This document shows positions 1 to 8,638 of a DNA stretch of 64,000 nucleotides, one piece after another (the stretch's first letter is position 1; each line of letters opens with the position of its first letter). The notes under the pieces were generated by a model. The model was not told the origin of the DNA. It was given only the letters and a program-made list of their open reading frames with translations, and did not search any database. The stretch is from Kribbella catacumbae DSM 19601 (GTDB lineage: Bacteria > Actinomycetota > Actinomycetes > Propionibacteriales > Kribbellaceae), in contig NZ_AQUZ01000012.1 of assembly GCF_000372465.1 (NCBI RefSeq), positions 124,355 to 188,354 on the forward strand, read 5' to 3'. The position numbers and the translations under genes were made by a program.

Positions 1-714
1 CTGATGAAGTTCAAGTACATCGTCAAGAACACCGCCTGGGAGGCCGGCAAGACCGCGACCTTCATGCCGAAGCCGATCTTCGGCGACAACGGCTCGGGCA
101 TGCACTGCCACCAGTCGCTGTGGAGCAACGGTGACCCGCTGTTCTACGACGAGTCCGGGTACGGCGGCCTGTCGGACATCGCCCGCTGGTACATCGGCGG
201 CATCCTGAAGCACGCCCCGTCGCTGCTCGCCTTCACCAACCCGACGGTGAACTCGTACCACCGCCTGGTGCCGGGCTTCGAGGCGCCGGTCAACCTGGTC
301 TACTCCCAGCGCAACCGCTCGGCCTGCATCCGGATCCCGATCACCGGCTCGAACCCGAAGGCCAAGCGGATCGAGTTCCGCTGCCCCGACCCGTCCTCGA
401 ACCCGTACCTGGCCTTCTCGGCCCAGCTGCTGGCCGGCCTGGACGGCATCCGCAACAAGATCGAGCCCGCGGACCCGATCGACAAGGACCTGTACGAGCT
501 GCCGCCGGAGGAGCACGCGTCGGTCAACCAGGTCCCCACCTCGCTGCCGGCCGTGATCGACTCGCTCGAGGCCGACCACGACTTCCTGCTCGAGGGTGAC
601 GTCTTCACCGGCGACCTGATCGAGACCTGGATCGACTTCAAGCGCGAGAACGAGATCGCCCCGATCCAGCTCCGCCCCCACCCGCACGAGTTCGAGCTCT
701 ACTACGACGTCTGA
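1..714 (+). CDS. glnA: Glutamine synthetase type I, C-terminal half (5' end outside window)
   Basis: Condenses ammonia with glutamate using ATP; cytoplasmic dodecamer. Reading is open from base 1, so about half of a roughly 470-residue protein lies upstream. Visible GSI motifs are NGSGMHCHQ, the ATP/glutamate-binding [13 protein letters not shown] and [10 protein letters not shown], and [17 protein letters not shown]. The adenylylation loop reads [10 protein letters not shown], with the Tyr codon at 493-495, so this is the isoform that GlnE (45641-48643) can modify. A strong hairpin follows the stop. It corresponds to GlnA1 of actinobacteria. Confidence 0.97.
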   Translation: MMKFKYIVKNTAWEAGKTATFMPKPIFGDNGSGMHCHQSLWSNGDPLFYDESGYGGLSDIARWYIGGILKHAPSLLAFTNPTVNSYHRLVPGFEAPVNLVYSQRNRSACIRIPITGSNPKAKRIEFRCPDPSSNPYLAFSAQLLAGLDGIRNKIEPADPIDKDLYELPPEEHASVNQVPTSLPAVIDSLEADHDFLLEGDVFTGDLIETWIDFKRENEIAPIQLRPHPHEFELYYDV

Positions 715-727
715 GTTCTCAAGCTCC

Positions 728-759
728 GAGCCCCATCCGCAGCACTGCGGATGGGGCTC
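728..759 (+). terminator. Intrinsic-type terminator after glnA
   Basis: A perfect 14-bp stem (arms GAGCCCCATCCGCA and TGCGGATGGGGCTC) closes a 4-nt loop 13 bases after the glnA stop. It is followed by the T-rich stretch TTGCTTT. The right arm contains an ATG at 751 in frame with the next gene, which argues against that ATG as the start. Confidence 0.9.
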
Positions 760-822
760 GTTGCTTTCCGGCTGGCGAGACGGCGTATGTCTAGTAAGTT
801 CATTGGAATAGATTTACTGGGT

Positions 823-1896
823 ATGAGCCTCGAGACGCTTTGGTACATCCCCAATCAGGTCGAGCCCGGGCATCGGGGTGACGACGCAGTACAGGATCAC
901 AACAGCTTGGATCGACTGACGGAGCTGGCCTTGCTCGCCGAGCGGCATGGGTGGGGTGGCGCGTTGCTTGGTACCGGGTGGGGGCGGCCTGACACCTTGA
1001 CGGTGGCGACCGCGCTCGCTGCCCGTACTACGACCTTCCAGCCGCTGGTCGCGATCCGGCCGGGGTACTGGCATCCCGCGCATTTCGCGTCGGCGTCGAC
1101 GACGTTGGACCAGCTGTCCGGTGGGCGGTTGCTGGTCAACATCGTGTCGGGTCAGGACAACCTCGCGGCGTACGGCGACAGCGAGGGCGATCAGGCCCAG
1201 CGGTACGCGCGCACCAAGGAGTTCCTGCAGCTGGTACGACGCCTCTGGACCGAGGAGGACGTCACCTTCACCGGCGAACACTTCTCGGTGAGCGGGTCGA
1301 CCGTCGCCACCCGCCCGGTCGTCCGCGAGGGCCGGCCACACCCACGCCTGTACTTCGGGGGCGCCTCGCCCGCCGCCGAGCGAGTCTCCGCCACCGACGC
1401 CGACGTACAGCTCTTCTGGGGTGAGCCGTTGGACGGCATCGCCGAGCGCATCGACCGCCTGAAGGCGCTGCAATCCGAACTGGGTCGCGAGCACGCGCCA
1501 CTCGAGTTCGGCCTCCGCATCACCACGCTGATCCGCGACACCACCGACCAGGCGTGGGCGGACGCGGAGGCCAAGGTCGCCAAGATGTCCGAGGTGGACT
1601 ACTTCCGCGACGAGCGGCGCTTCAAGGCGGTCGGCCAGCAACGCCTGCTGGAGCTGGCCGATCGAGGCGACGTCCTCGACGACATCCTCTACACCGCCCC
1701 CGGCAAGTACGGCGGCGGAGGCGCCGGCACCACCTGGCTCGTCGGCTCCGCCCAAGACGTCGCCAAGGCCCTCCGCAAATACCAGGACCTGGGCATCACC
1801 CACTTCATCCTCAGCGACACCCCGTACCGCGAAGAGATCATCCGCGTCGGCGACCAACTGCTACCCCTGCTCACCAACACACCGAACGCGAGTTGA
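823..1896 (+). CDS. LLM-class flavin-dependent monooxygenase (SsuD-like)
   Basis: Predicted FMNH2-dependent monooxygenase of the luciferase-like superfamily, closest in style to alkanesulfonate monooxygenases, which release sulfite from sulfonates. The product is 357 aa. It has the family N-terminus (MSLETLWYIPNQ), the early TALAARTTTFQPLVA strand, the QLSGGRLLVNIVSGQ segment and a PHPRLYFGGAS motif. I chose ATG 823 because homologues begin at this point and upstream ATGs fall in the terminator (751) or add an unlikely extension (787). No clear Shine-Dalgarno is visible. The ssu transporter of this window (38.9-41.7 kb) is distant, so a shared role is inference. Confidence 0.82.
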   Translation: MSLETLWYIPNQVEPGHRGDDAVQDHNSLDRLTELALLAERHGWGGALLGTGWGRPDTLTVATALAARTTTFQPLVAIRPGYWHPAHFASASTTLDQLSGGRLLVNIVSGQDNLAAYGDSEGDQAQRYARTKEFLQLVRRLWTEEDVTFTGEHFSVSGSTVATRPVVREGRPHPRLYFGGASPAAERVSATDADVQLFWGEPLDGIAERIDRLKALQSELGREHAPLEFGLRITTLIRDTTDQAWADAEAKVAKMSEVDYFRDERRFKAVGQQRLLELADRGDVLDDILYTAPGKYGGGGAGTTWLVGSAQDVAKALRKYQDLGITHFILSDTPYREEIIRVGDQLLPLLTNTPNAS

Positions 1897-1900
1897 GAAG

Positions 1901-2053
1901 TCAGCAGCGTTCGTTCGCTTCTTCCTCCGACATGGCCGGGCCCGCAGGGGTCGTCACTCCGCAAACGTCCTCGCTCGCGGAACCAGCGCACGCAGTACAG
2001 GCGCCCAAGGCAAGGAGCACGACGGCCACTGCCTCAACAACTCTTCGGTCCAT
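1901..2053 (-). CDS. Small predicted lipoprotein (50 aa)
   Basis: A short gene convergent with the monooxygenase. ATG 2053 is preceded by a strong Shine-Dalgarno (GGGGGAGGA, about 6 nt upstream on the minus strand). The product starts MDRRVVEAVAVVLLALGACT, a basic start plus a hydrophobic stretch ending in a lipobox-like LGAC. It then has a short mature part rich in small residues with two further Cys (SEDVCGV and the terminal ERC). It is probably a membrane-anchored mini-lipoprotein of unknown function. It may share the 244-bp divergent region with the amidase at 2298. Confidence 0.6.
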   Translation of the reverse strand: MDRRVVEAVAVVLLALGACTACAGSASEDVCGVTTPAGPAMSEEEANERC

Positions 2054-2297
2054 GACAGGTCCTCCCCCATCAGGGTTGGGGCCGAAAGGGTGACGGTCAA
2101 CACCGGCGCGGACACGAAGGGGCAGAATCGCTCGACTGGATGCGTTGTGGGTGGGTAGGTTCTGTGGGGCTTCGCGGGCTGATCCGGGTTTGGTGGGTTT
2201 GAATCGTGGGCTAGGGTGGAAATCACCGAAAGTAGGGGAACCGCCACTCCCTGTCGCCGGAGGGTGGGACTCGCACCGCCAAATGCAAGGAGTCCCG

Positions 2298-3314
2298 ATG
2301 GTCGACTACTTACCCCGTTCCGCGTGGGGTGCGCGAGCGCCGAGTTCCGGCCCTGGCCGGCTGCTCGCCTCGAGGGTCCGTGGGGTCGCGATCCACTGGC
2401 CCGGTACCGGATCAACCCGCCCGATCCACACCCGGACCGCGGTCGCGTCCGCGTTGCGCGGCTGGCAGGCGTTCCACATGGACGACCGCGGCTGGTCCGA
2501 CATCGCCTACCAGGTCGCCGTCGACCAGGCCGGCCGGGCCTGGACGCTGCGCGGCCTGCGCACCCAGTCCGGCGCCAACGGCTCCCTGACCCTCAACCAG
2601 CAGTACGGCGCGATCCTGCTCGTGCTCGTCACCGGCGAACAGCCGACCAGCGCGATGAAGGCGACGGTCCGCGGGGTCGTCGCCGACTTCCGCCGGTCGT
2701 TCCCGGGCGGCACCAGGATCGTGCCGCACTCGGCGATCCGCCCGGGGGGCACCGACTGCCCAGGACCCGCCGCCCGCGCCGCGATCGCCCGTGGGGACTT
2801 CACCCCGAACAGCTCACCGGAGGACGATATGACTCCCGCCCAGATGCAGGAACTGAAGAACTTCATCGAGGCCCGCAACAAGGCGTACGCGCTGTGGGTG
2901 CACAAGATGCTGTCGCGCCAACTGGTACAGGTGGCCAAGGCGTACACCACCGACATGAAAAACTTCGAGCGGCAGACCGACGCCGCCGACGCGGCCCGCG
3001 CCGCCGCAGCCGTCTGGGCCACCCAGCCAAGGCCCGGCCAGGAGCCGAGCGACCCGATCGACCCGAATGATCCAGTCGACCCGGTCGACCCCACGGAACC
3101 GCCCCTCCCGGACGAGGACCCGATCCCCTTCCCACCGCTGCCCGAAGAGCCGGCCACCCCCGAAGAGCCCGGTACTCCGGAGGAACCCGGTACTCCGGAG
3201 GAGCCCGGCATCCCCGAAGAGCCAGGCGCCCCCGAGGAGCCCGGGACGCCCGAGCAGCCGGTCGACCTGGAGGAGCCCGCCAACCCCGAGCCCACGCCCC
3301 AGCCCGAGAAGTAG
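2298..3314 (+). CDS. PGRP/amidase_2-type N-acetylmuramoyl-L-alanine amidase with Pro-rich tail
   Basis: Predicted zinc amidase that cuts the muramoyl-L-Ala bond of peptidoglycan (338 aa). ATG 2298 follows AAGGAG at good spacing. The catalytic domain covers about residues 5-165, with candidate Zn ligands His33 (AIHWPG), His144 and Cys154 (PHSAIRPGGTDCPG). Residues about 175-235 look helical. The rest is acidic and Pro-rich, with DPIDPNDPVDPVDP and a 6-residue repeat EEPGTP/EEPGIP/EEPGAP. No signal peptide is visible, so export (or an endolysin-like origin) is unexplained. Confidence 0.85.
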   Translation: MVDYLPRSAWGARAPSSGPGRLLASRVRGVAIHWPGTGSTRPIHTRTAVASALRGWQAFHMDDRGWSDIAYQVAVDQAGRAWTLRGLRTQSGANGSLTLNQQYGAILLVLVTGEQPTSAMKATVRGVVADFRRSFPGGTRIVPHSAIRPGGTDCPGPAARAAIARGDFTPNSSPEDDMTPAQMQELKNFIEARNKAYALWVHKMLSRQLVQVAKAYTTDMKNFERQTDAADAARAAAAVWATQPRPGQEPSDPIDPNDPVDPVDPTEPPLPDEDPIPFPPLPEEPATPEEPGTPEEPGTPEEPGIPEEPGAPEEPGTPEQPVDLEEPANPEPTPQPEK

Positions 3315-3430
3315 ACACCACCTCAGCAACGCAACGGCGCCTCCGGTCGACACCGGGGGCGCCGCGTTGCGTTGCGGAGTACCGGAAGCGGTTCCGAAAC
3401 CTGGGCTGACTTAGTCTGACTCTTGAATTA

Positions 3431-3479
3431 AGTAGGGAAGTTAGCTTTCCTTGGGGAGCGCCGCTGCGAATGCGCATTC
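3431..3479 (+). promoter_or_regulatory. Candidate operator region upstream of the ricin/beta-helix gene
   Basis: Two dyads lie in the AT-richer leader just upstream. One is an imperfect inverted repeat, AGGGAAGTTAGCTTTCCT, at 3434-3451. The other is a perfect 12-bp palindrome GAATGCGCATTC at 3468-3479, about 30 bp before ATG 3508. The regulator is not identified. Confidence 0.45.
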
Positions 3480-3507
3480 CCGCCCCATAATTTCAGAGGA
3501 GAGTCAG

Positions 3508-5742
3508 ATGACTCCAGGAGGCGCCCCACTCCGCCCACCGCCGCGAACTCGCCGGTTCGCGGCGATCGCCGTGGCCTTGGTGGCCGCGATAGTCGCGACA
3601 GGGCTGACGGTGACCTACTCGTCCGATGCCAGCGCGGCGATCTCGCCGACCGGGTGGAACACCGTGGTCAACAAGTTCAGCGCCAAGTGCGTCGATGCGC
3701 GCGCTGCCGCGACCGTCAACGGGACGGCTGTCCAGCAGCAGAGCTGCAACAGCAGCACCGCGCAGCAGTGGCAGTTCCAGCCGACCAGCGACGGCCATGT
3801 CCGGATCAACGCGCTGAACAACGCGGCCCAGGCCCTCGACGTCACGAACGTCTCCACCGCCGACAGCGCCCCGATCCAGTTGTGGGCCTACGGCAACGGC
3901 AACAACCAGCAATGGCGGCCGGTCGAGGAAGCCGACGGCGCCTACCACCTTGTCAACCGCAACAGCGGCAAGTGCCTCGACGTACCGGGCGCCTCGACCG
4001 CTGACGGTCTCCAGTTGCAGCAGTACACCTGCAACGGGACCGCTGCCCAATCGTTCAGGATTCTCCCTGTGGACGGCACTCCCCCGACCGACCCGCCGGC
4101 GGGTCAGCCCGACCTCGGCCCGAACGTGTCGATCTTCGACCCGTCGATGCCGCAGAGCACCATCCAGAACAAGCTCAACTCGGTCTTCAGCCAGCAGGAG
4201 ACCAACCAGTACGGCGAACAGCGGTACGCGCTGCTCTTCAAGCCGGGCACCTACAACGTGAGCGCCAACGTCGGCTTCTTCACCCAGGTCGCGGGGCTCG
4301 GCCTGACGCCGTCCAGCGTGACGATCAACGGCGCCGTCCATGTCGAGGCCGACTGGTTCCCGCCGCAGAACGCGACGCACAACTTCTGGCGTGGCGCCGA
4401 AGGCCTGACCGTCAATCCGCCGGGTGGACTCGACCGCTGGGCCGTCAGCCAGGCATCGGCGTACCGGCGGATGCACCTGAAGGGCAATCTCGCCCTGGAC
4501 GACGGCGGCTGGGCCAGCGGTGGCTTCATGGCCGACACGCTCGTCGACGGCCAGGTCCGGTCGGGCAGCCAGCAGCAGTGGCTGTCGCGGAACACCAACT
4601 GGGGCAGCTGGACCGGCCAGAACTGGAACCATGTCTTCGTCGGCGCGCAGAACGCACCCGCCGGCGGCTTCCCGGATCCGGGGTACACGAAGATCGCGCA
4701 GACCCCGATCATCCGGGAGAAGCCCTATCTGTACATCGATGCTGCAGGCAACTACAAGGTGTTCGTCCCGGCACTCAAGTCGAACTCGGCCGGCCCGGGC
4801 TGGACGAACGGCAACCCGGCCGGTGAGTCGCTGCCGATCGATCAGTTCTACATCGCCAAGCCGGGCGTGACCGCGGCGACTCTCAATGCACAGCTTGCCG
4901 CCGGCAAGAACCTGCTGTTCACGCCAGGCGTCTTCAAGCTCAGCGACACGCTGCGGATCACCCGGCCGAACACCGTCGTCCTCGGTCTCGGCCTGGCGAC
5001 CCTGATGCCGACCAACGGAAACCAGTCGATCACGGTCTCCGACGTCGACGGCGTCAAGCTCGCCGGTCTGCTGATCGATGCGGCACCGACCAACTCAGCC
5101 CTGCTGATGGAGATCGGTCCGGCCGGCTCGTCGGCCAACCACTCGGCGAACCCGACCTCGCTGCACGACGTCTACTACCGGATCGGCGGTTCGGCCGTCG
5201 GCAAGGCGACCGAGACGTTGCGGATCAACAGCAACAACGTGATCCTCGACCACGTCTGGCTGTGGCGGGGTGACCATCGCGACGGCGTCGGCTGGAACGT
5301 GAACACGGCGGCGACCGGGTTGGTTGTCAACGGCAACGACGTTACGGCGTACGGGTTGTTCGTCGAGCATTACCAGAAGTACCAGACGATCTGGAACGGG
5401 AACGGCGGGCGGACGTACTTCTACCAGAACGAGCTGCCGTACGACCCGCCGAACCAGGCTGCCTGGATGAACGGCTCGACCCGCGGCTATGCGGCGTACA
5501 AGGTCGCGGACTCCGTCACCACCCATGAGGCGTGGGGGCTGGGCAGCTACTGCGTCTTCACCTCGGATGCGAGCATCGTGGCCGAGCGGGCGTTCGAAGC
5601 ACCGGTCAAACCGGGCGTGAAGTTCCACAACATGATCACCGTCTCCCTCGGCGGTCGCGGAACGATCGCCCACGTCATCAACAACACCGGCGGCCCTTCG
5701 AACTCGACCAGCAACGAAGCCACGGTCGTGAACTTCCCCTAG
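3508..5742 (+). CDS. Secreted ricin-type lectin + right-handed beta-helix protein (putative glycan-active)
   Basis: 744 aa. ATG 3508 follows AGAGGAGAG. An N-terminal signal peptide (basic RTRR, hydrophobic AAIAVALVAAIVATGL, then Ala-rich DASAA) directs export. A ricin-type beta-trefoil follows (about residues 48-185) with three carbohydrate-binding QxW-like repeats (QQWQF, QQWRP, AQSF). After a Pro-rich linker comes a large pectate-lyase-like beta-helix with GTYNVSANVGF and GVFKLSDTLRI repeats. The fold resembles GH55-like and related secreted glycanases, but I cannot name the substrate or catalytic residues. It is the last gene before a bidirectional hairpin. Confidence 0.78.
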   Translation: MTPGGAPLRPPPRTRRFAAIAVALVAAIVATGLTVTYSSDASAAISPTGWNTVVNKFSAKCVDARAAATVNGTAVQQQSCNSSTAQQWQFQPTSDGHVRINALNNAAQALDVTNVSTADSAPIQLWAYGNGNNQQWRPVEEADGAYHLVNRNSGKCLDVPGASTADGLQLQQYTCNGTAAQSFRILPVDGTPPTDPPAGQPDLGPNVSIFDPSMPQSTIQNKLNSVFSQQETNQYGEQRYALLFKPGTYNVSANVGFFTQVAGLGLTPSSVTINGAVHVEADWFPPQNATHNFWRGAEGLTVNPPGGLDRWAVSQASAYRRMHLKGNLALDDGGWASGGFMADTLVDGQVRSGSQQQWLSRNTNWGSWTGQNWNHVFVGAQNAPAGGFPDPGYTKIAQTPIIREKPYLYIDAAGNYKVFVPALKSNSAGPGWTNGNPAGESLPIDQFYIAKPGVTAATLNAQLAAGKNLLFTPGVFKLSDTLRITRPNTVVLGLGLATLMPTNGNQSITVSDVDGVKLAGLLIDAAPTNSALLMEIGPAGSSANHSANPTSLHDVYYRIGGSAVGKATETLRINSNNVILDHVWLWRGDHRDGVGWNVNTAATGLVVNGNDVTAYGLFVEHYQKYQTIWNGNGGRTYFYQNELPYDPPNQAAWMNGSTRGYAAYKVADSVTTHEAWGLGSYCVFTSDASIVAERAFEAPVKPGVKFHNMITVSLGGRGTIAHVINNTGGPSNSTSNEATVVNFP

Positions 5743-5753
5743 GGGATCCGATC

Positions 5754-5791
5754 AAGGGCCTGGCCGAGATCTGCCCTTCGACCAGGCCCTT
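5754..5791. terminator. Bidirectional terminator between convergent genes
   Basis: Perfect 10-bp arms AAGGGCCTGG (5754-5763) and CCAGGCCCTT (5782-5791) lie between two convergent stops at 5742 and 5796. Confidence 0.75.
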
Positions 5792-5795
5792 TCCC

Positions 5796-6701
5796 TCAAC
5801 GCCCTGCTGCTGTCAAGGTCCGCAGGGCGTTGAGGGTAACCATCTCGTTCGGCCCGGCACGCCCCCAGTCCACGACCTCCTGGGCCAGGGAGCCACCAGC
5901 AGGACGCCACCACTGCAGCCTGGTGTGCCAACGACCGTCCGGTTGCCGCCGCCGCTCCAACTCGTCCAACGCGTTGCCCGCTCGCCCGTCCTTGATCAGA
6001 CCGAGCCGCGACAACACCAACAGGGCTTGAAGAATGTCGTAGTGCCAGTACGGCGGGTAGCTCGGCTGCAGCCATCGCTTGTTGATCACCTCGCCCGTAC
6101 CAAGACTCCGGAACACCCGGTGCTCCAGGAACAACTCCCCAGCCCGTACTGCGGCGTCGCGCGCCGCCGTGTCGCCGGTAACCCGGCTGTACTCGTGCAG
6201 ACCCCAGGCGGCCGCATGGGTCTCGTGGAACGATGACCGGTGAGCAGCAGGGTTCCTGTCGCAGTTCCAGCCGCCGTCGGGCCACTGCCACTCCAGCAGC
6301 CCCTCCGCCAGCCTCTGTACGCGCGGATCCTCTGCTAGCCCCAGCCGGGAACAAGCAGCCAACGCATTACCCTCGATCGACGCGCACCGACGCGCCAGCC
6401 CCTCTATGACCGGCACCTTGTAGCGCAACGACGCCATCAGGTCCTTCAGCACCTGTTCTGCCGCAGCAACCGCTCGCGGCTCCCCCGCCGGTACCTCGAG
6501 CTCCACCAGCGACACGATCCGCCAGTGCGCACCCTTCCACTTCTGGTACGAACGCCGCTCCGGAGGCGCCGCCAGCAACGCCTCCACCTTCGCGCCTCGC
6601 AGTACGTCCTCACCGAACGGCTCCCCCAGCAAGTCCCGGCGTGCCATCCCGCGCACCGCCGGCTCGTCCGACTCCAGCAACCACTCGACCGCTGTGTCCA
6701 T
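5796..6701 (-). CDS. Prenyltransferase/squalene-cyclase-like alpha/alpha repeat protein
   Basis: 301 aa, cytoplasmic, no signal. It contains repeats typical of the terpenoid-cyclase alpha/alpha toroid, such as GLLEWQWPDGGWNCD and ELERRRQPDGRWH, but no DXDD or DDXXD catalytic motif that I can see. It is therefore probably not a cyclase. Similar stand-alone actinobacterial proteins have unknown roles. ATG 6701 is divergent from the MazG-like gene, and the intervening 38 bp must hold both promoters. Confidence 0.65.
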   Translation of the reverse strand: MDTAVEWLLESDEPAVRGMARRDLLGEPFGEDVLRGAKVEALLAAPPERRSYQKWKGAHWRIVSLVELEVPAGEPRAVAAAEQVLKDLMASLRYKVPVIEGLARRCASIEGNALAACSRLGLAEDPRVQRLAEGLLEWQWPDGGWNCDRNPAAHRSSFHETHAAAWGLHEYSRVTGDTAARDAAVRAGELFLEHRVFRSLGTGEVINKRWLQPSYPPYWHYDILQALLVLSRLGLIKDGRAGNALDELERRRQPDGRWHTRLQWWRPAGGSLAQEVVDWGRAGPNEMVTLNALRTLTAAGR

Positions 6702-6739
6702 CTGACCAGTTTGTCGGATGAAGGTGCTTGGGTGGTGGC

Positions 6740-7042
6740 GTGGAGATCAGTGAGTTGTCCGAGCGGGTGGAGAAGTTGTCGGCCAGGTATGGGGAGTATC
6801 TGGGGATCGAGCGGGACGGGGACTGGTTTCTGCTGAAGTTTCAGGAGGAGGTCGGCGAGCTGACGCAGGCCTACCTGCAGGTGACCGGGCGGGCGCGGAC
6901 GAAGGGAAAGTCCGCCGATGAGATCCGGGACGCCTTCCAGCTCGAGTTCGCGGATGTGTTCTGCCAGTTGCTGCTGCTGGCCCGGCATTTCGACGTCGAC
7001 GTACCGCGGGAGATCGAGCGCAAGTGGCTGTCGCACGAGTGA
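6740..7042 (+). CDS. MazG-like nucleotide pyrophosphohydrolase
   Basis: 100 aa, all-alpha NTP pyrophosphatase of the MazG/PRA-PH type. The metal-binding helices are seen as EEVGELTQAY and LEFADVFCQLL. Such proteins hydrolyse (d)NTPs to monophosphates and are thought to clean nucleotide pools. GTG 6740 is preferred, with AAGGTG about 13 nt upstream; a TTG at 6728 is the alternative. It stands alone, convergent with the membrane gene at 7088. Confidence 0.75.
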   Translation: MEISELSERVEKLSARYGEYLGIERDGDWFLLKFQEEVGELTQAYLQVTGRARTKGKSADEIRDAFQLEFADVFCQLLLLARHFDVDVPREIERKWLSHE

Positions 7043-7087
7043 GCAAAGCGAGGTGGTACGCCAGTGACCGCAAAGGCGATTGACCGC

Positions 7088-8638
7088 TCAGTTTTGTTTC
7101 GGTGAGATGGCGAAGAGGATCATGCCGATGATCGACGGCACGATCACCACCCACATGTCGCTCAGGCCCAGGAGCACCGGCGCCAGGCAGATCAGCAGCA
7201 GGTCGAAGCCACGCATCGGCGTCGAGAACAGCCCGGGCGGGATGGCGCCCATCGGGGATGCGACAAGCGGCCCGCTGTACGACGGCGGCCGGGCCGAGGC
7301 CTGCCGGACCGCACCCGTCAGCATCCCGGCCGCGACGGCAAACGCCACCGCCGGACTCCCGAGCGCCGGCTCGGCCAGCGCAGCCCACACAACTGCAAAC
7401 CCACCCGGTACTACGGACATGATCACGCGCAACTCGCGGAGCTCCATGCCGAGTGCTCGGACTAGGCCAATGGACCGGCATACCGACCGCAGCCCGTCCA
7501 TCAACGGGCGAACGGCTCCAAACCCGGCCAGCCCGGCGGCGATGGGCACCAGTACGTCGTACCCGGTGCCGGCGACGGCGTACGGGACGACCAGGAGGGC
7601 GAAGGCGATCACCAGCCGCCGGGGCCAGCGCAGTACGCGGAGGAATTCCCGGTGGATCATGGCGACCGCGTTGGAGCCACGGCCGCGGCGCGACTTCAGG
7701 CGACCCTGCAGCCGCCAGTGACGCCCGGCAACGACGTCAGCGAGCAGGCTGACATCCAGCGTGATCGCAGCACCGGCCAGCCCAGCCAGGAGGTCTCCCC
7801 CAGCTACCACGGTCTGGCGACTGAGCCGGCCCAAAGTGCGTCCGGCAAGCACTACGAGTACCACCGCGACAATCAACGCCACCGCACTGAGCACCAGCAG
7901 CCGTGCGTCCAGTGCGGACGTCTCGGGCTTGTCGCCGTAGGAGTAGACGGCGATGGTCATGGTTCTTGTCGCAGCGTCGGCCTGAGGCTCCTGGCGCACG
8001 GCTAGGAGCAGAGCAGGGATCGCGGCAGCAACCAGAAGGCCGTCAGCGATCCACAGCGCCCAGCGGGAGCGCTTCGCCGTCTGCTGCGCCCACACCGTGG
8101 CACAGGTCGTGAAGAGCAGCAGCACTGTCGTCAGCAGAGCCGCCTCGCCCACAGTCGACCAGGCGGCGCCGAAGAGCGCCCAGCCGACTGCTGCCGCCAC
8201 CGCACCGACCACAGCGGCCGCAGTGACCACCAGCCGGTACGACGGTCGCAGTAGCGCGGCACGGTCCACAGGTGTCGCCAGTAGCCAGAAGGCGGTGGCG
8301 CGGGAGGCCGAGACGGGTCCGATGCTCAGCAGCACGCGGAGCATGGTCGAGACCAGCAACGGCACCAAGATGTACGGCACCGTGTCGAGCAGCCAGGAGC
8401 ACGAGCCCGACGTACAGGCTGCTGACTTGTCGTTGAGGTTCAGCAGTACGTTGCCACCGGTCGCGCCGAGCATGGCGACAGCGAAGACGATCAGGTAGAT
8501 GTCCTCGAACTGCTGCCAGAACGTGCGATCCGCCTTACCCCGCCGGACCTTGCGCATCCAGCGACGCAACACCCGCGACGACGGGATCGCGCCGAAGTCC
8601 GCCGGGTCGAAGACGACCGGGCCGTCGGCGGTACTCAT
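7088..8638 (-). CDS. ABC transporter membrane subunit (putative exporter permease)
   Basis: 516 aa, polytopic. Hydrophobic helices include YLIVFAVAMLGATGG, LVVTAAAVVGAVAAAVG, LLVLSAVALIVAVVLVVLAG and the final WVVIVPSIIGMILFAIS. No known substrate motif is seen. ATG 8638 overlaps the TGA of the upstream ATPase as ATGA, so the two are translationally coupled and probably form one transporter. Upstream in-frame starts lie inside the ATPase and are rejected. Confidence 0.78.
   Translation of the reverse strand: MSTADGPVVFDPADFGAIPSSRVLRRWMRKVRRGKADRTFWQQFEDIYLIVFAVAMLGATGGNVLLNLNDKSAACTSGSCSWLLDTVPYILVPLLVSTMLRVLLSIGPVSASRATAFWLLATPVDRAALLRPSYRLVVTAAAVVGAVAAAVGWALFGAAWSTVGEAALLTTVLLLFTTCATVWAQQTAKRSRWALWIADGLLVAAAIPALLLAVRQEPQADAATRTMTIAVYSYGDKPETSALDARLLVLSAVALIVAVVLVVLAGRTLGRLSRQTVVAGGDLLAGLAGAAITLDVSLLADVVAGRHWRLQGRLKSRRGRGSNAVAMIHREFLRVLRWPRRLVIAFALLVVPYAVAGTGYDVLVPIAAGLAGFGAVRPLMDGLRSVCRSIGLVRALGMELRELRVIMSVVPGGFAVVWAALAEPALGSPAVAFAVAAGMLTGAVRQASARPPSYSGPLVASPMGAIPPGLFSTPMRGFDLLLICLAPVLLGLSDMWVVIVPSIIGMILFAISPKQN

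Noticed and set aside
751..822. Earlier ATG starts (751, 787) for the monooxygenase
   Set aside because: 751 lies in the glnA terminator stem and neither extension matches family N-termini.
2100..2297. Possible c-di-AMP (ydaO-type) riboswitch before the amidase
   Set aside because: Only scattered G-rich motifs; I could not form the conserved core. An Infernal search with the ydaO model would settle it.
3145..3260. Repeat array in the amidase gene as a CRISPR or satellite
   Set aside because: The periodicity is 15-18 bp in frame and encodes EEPGxP, so it is a protein repeat.
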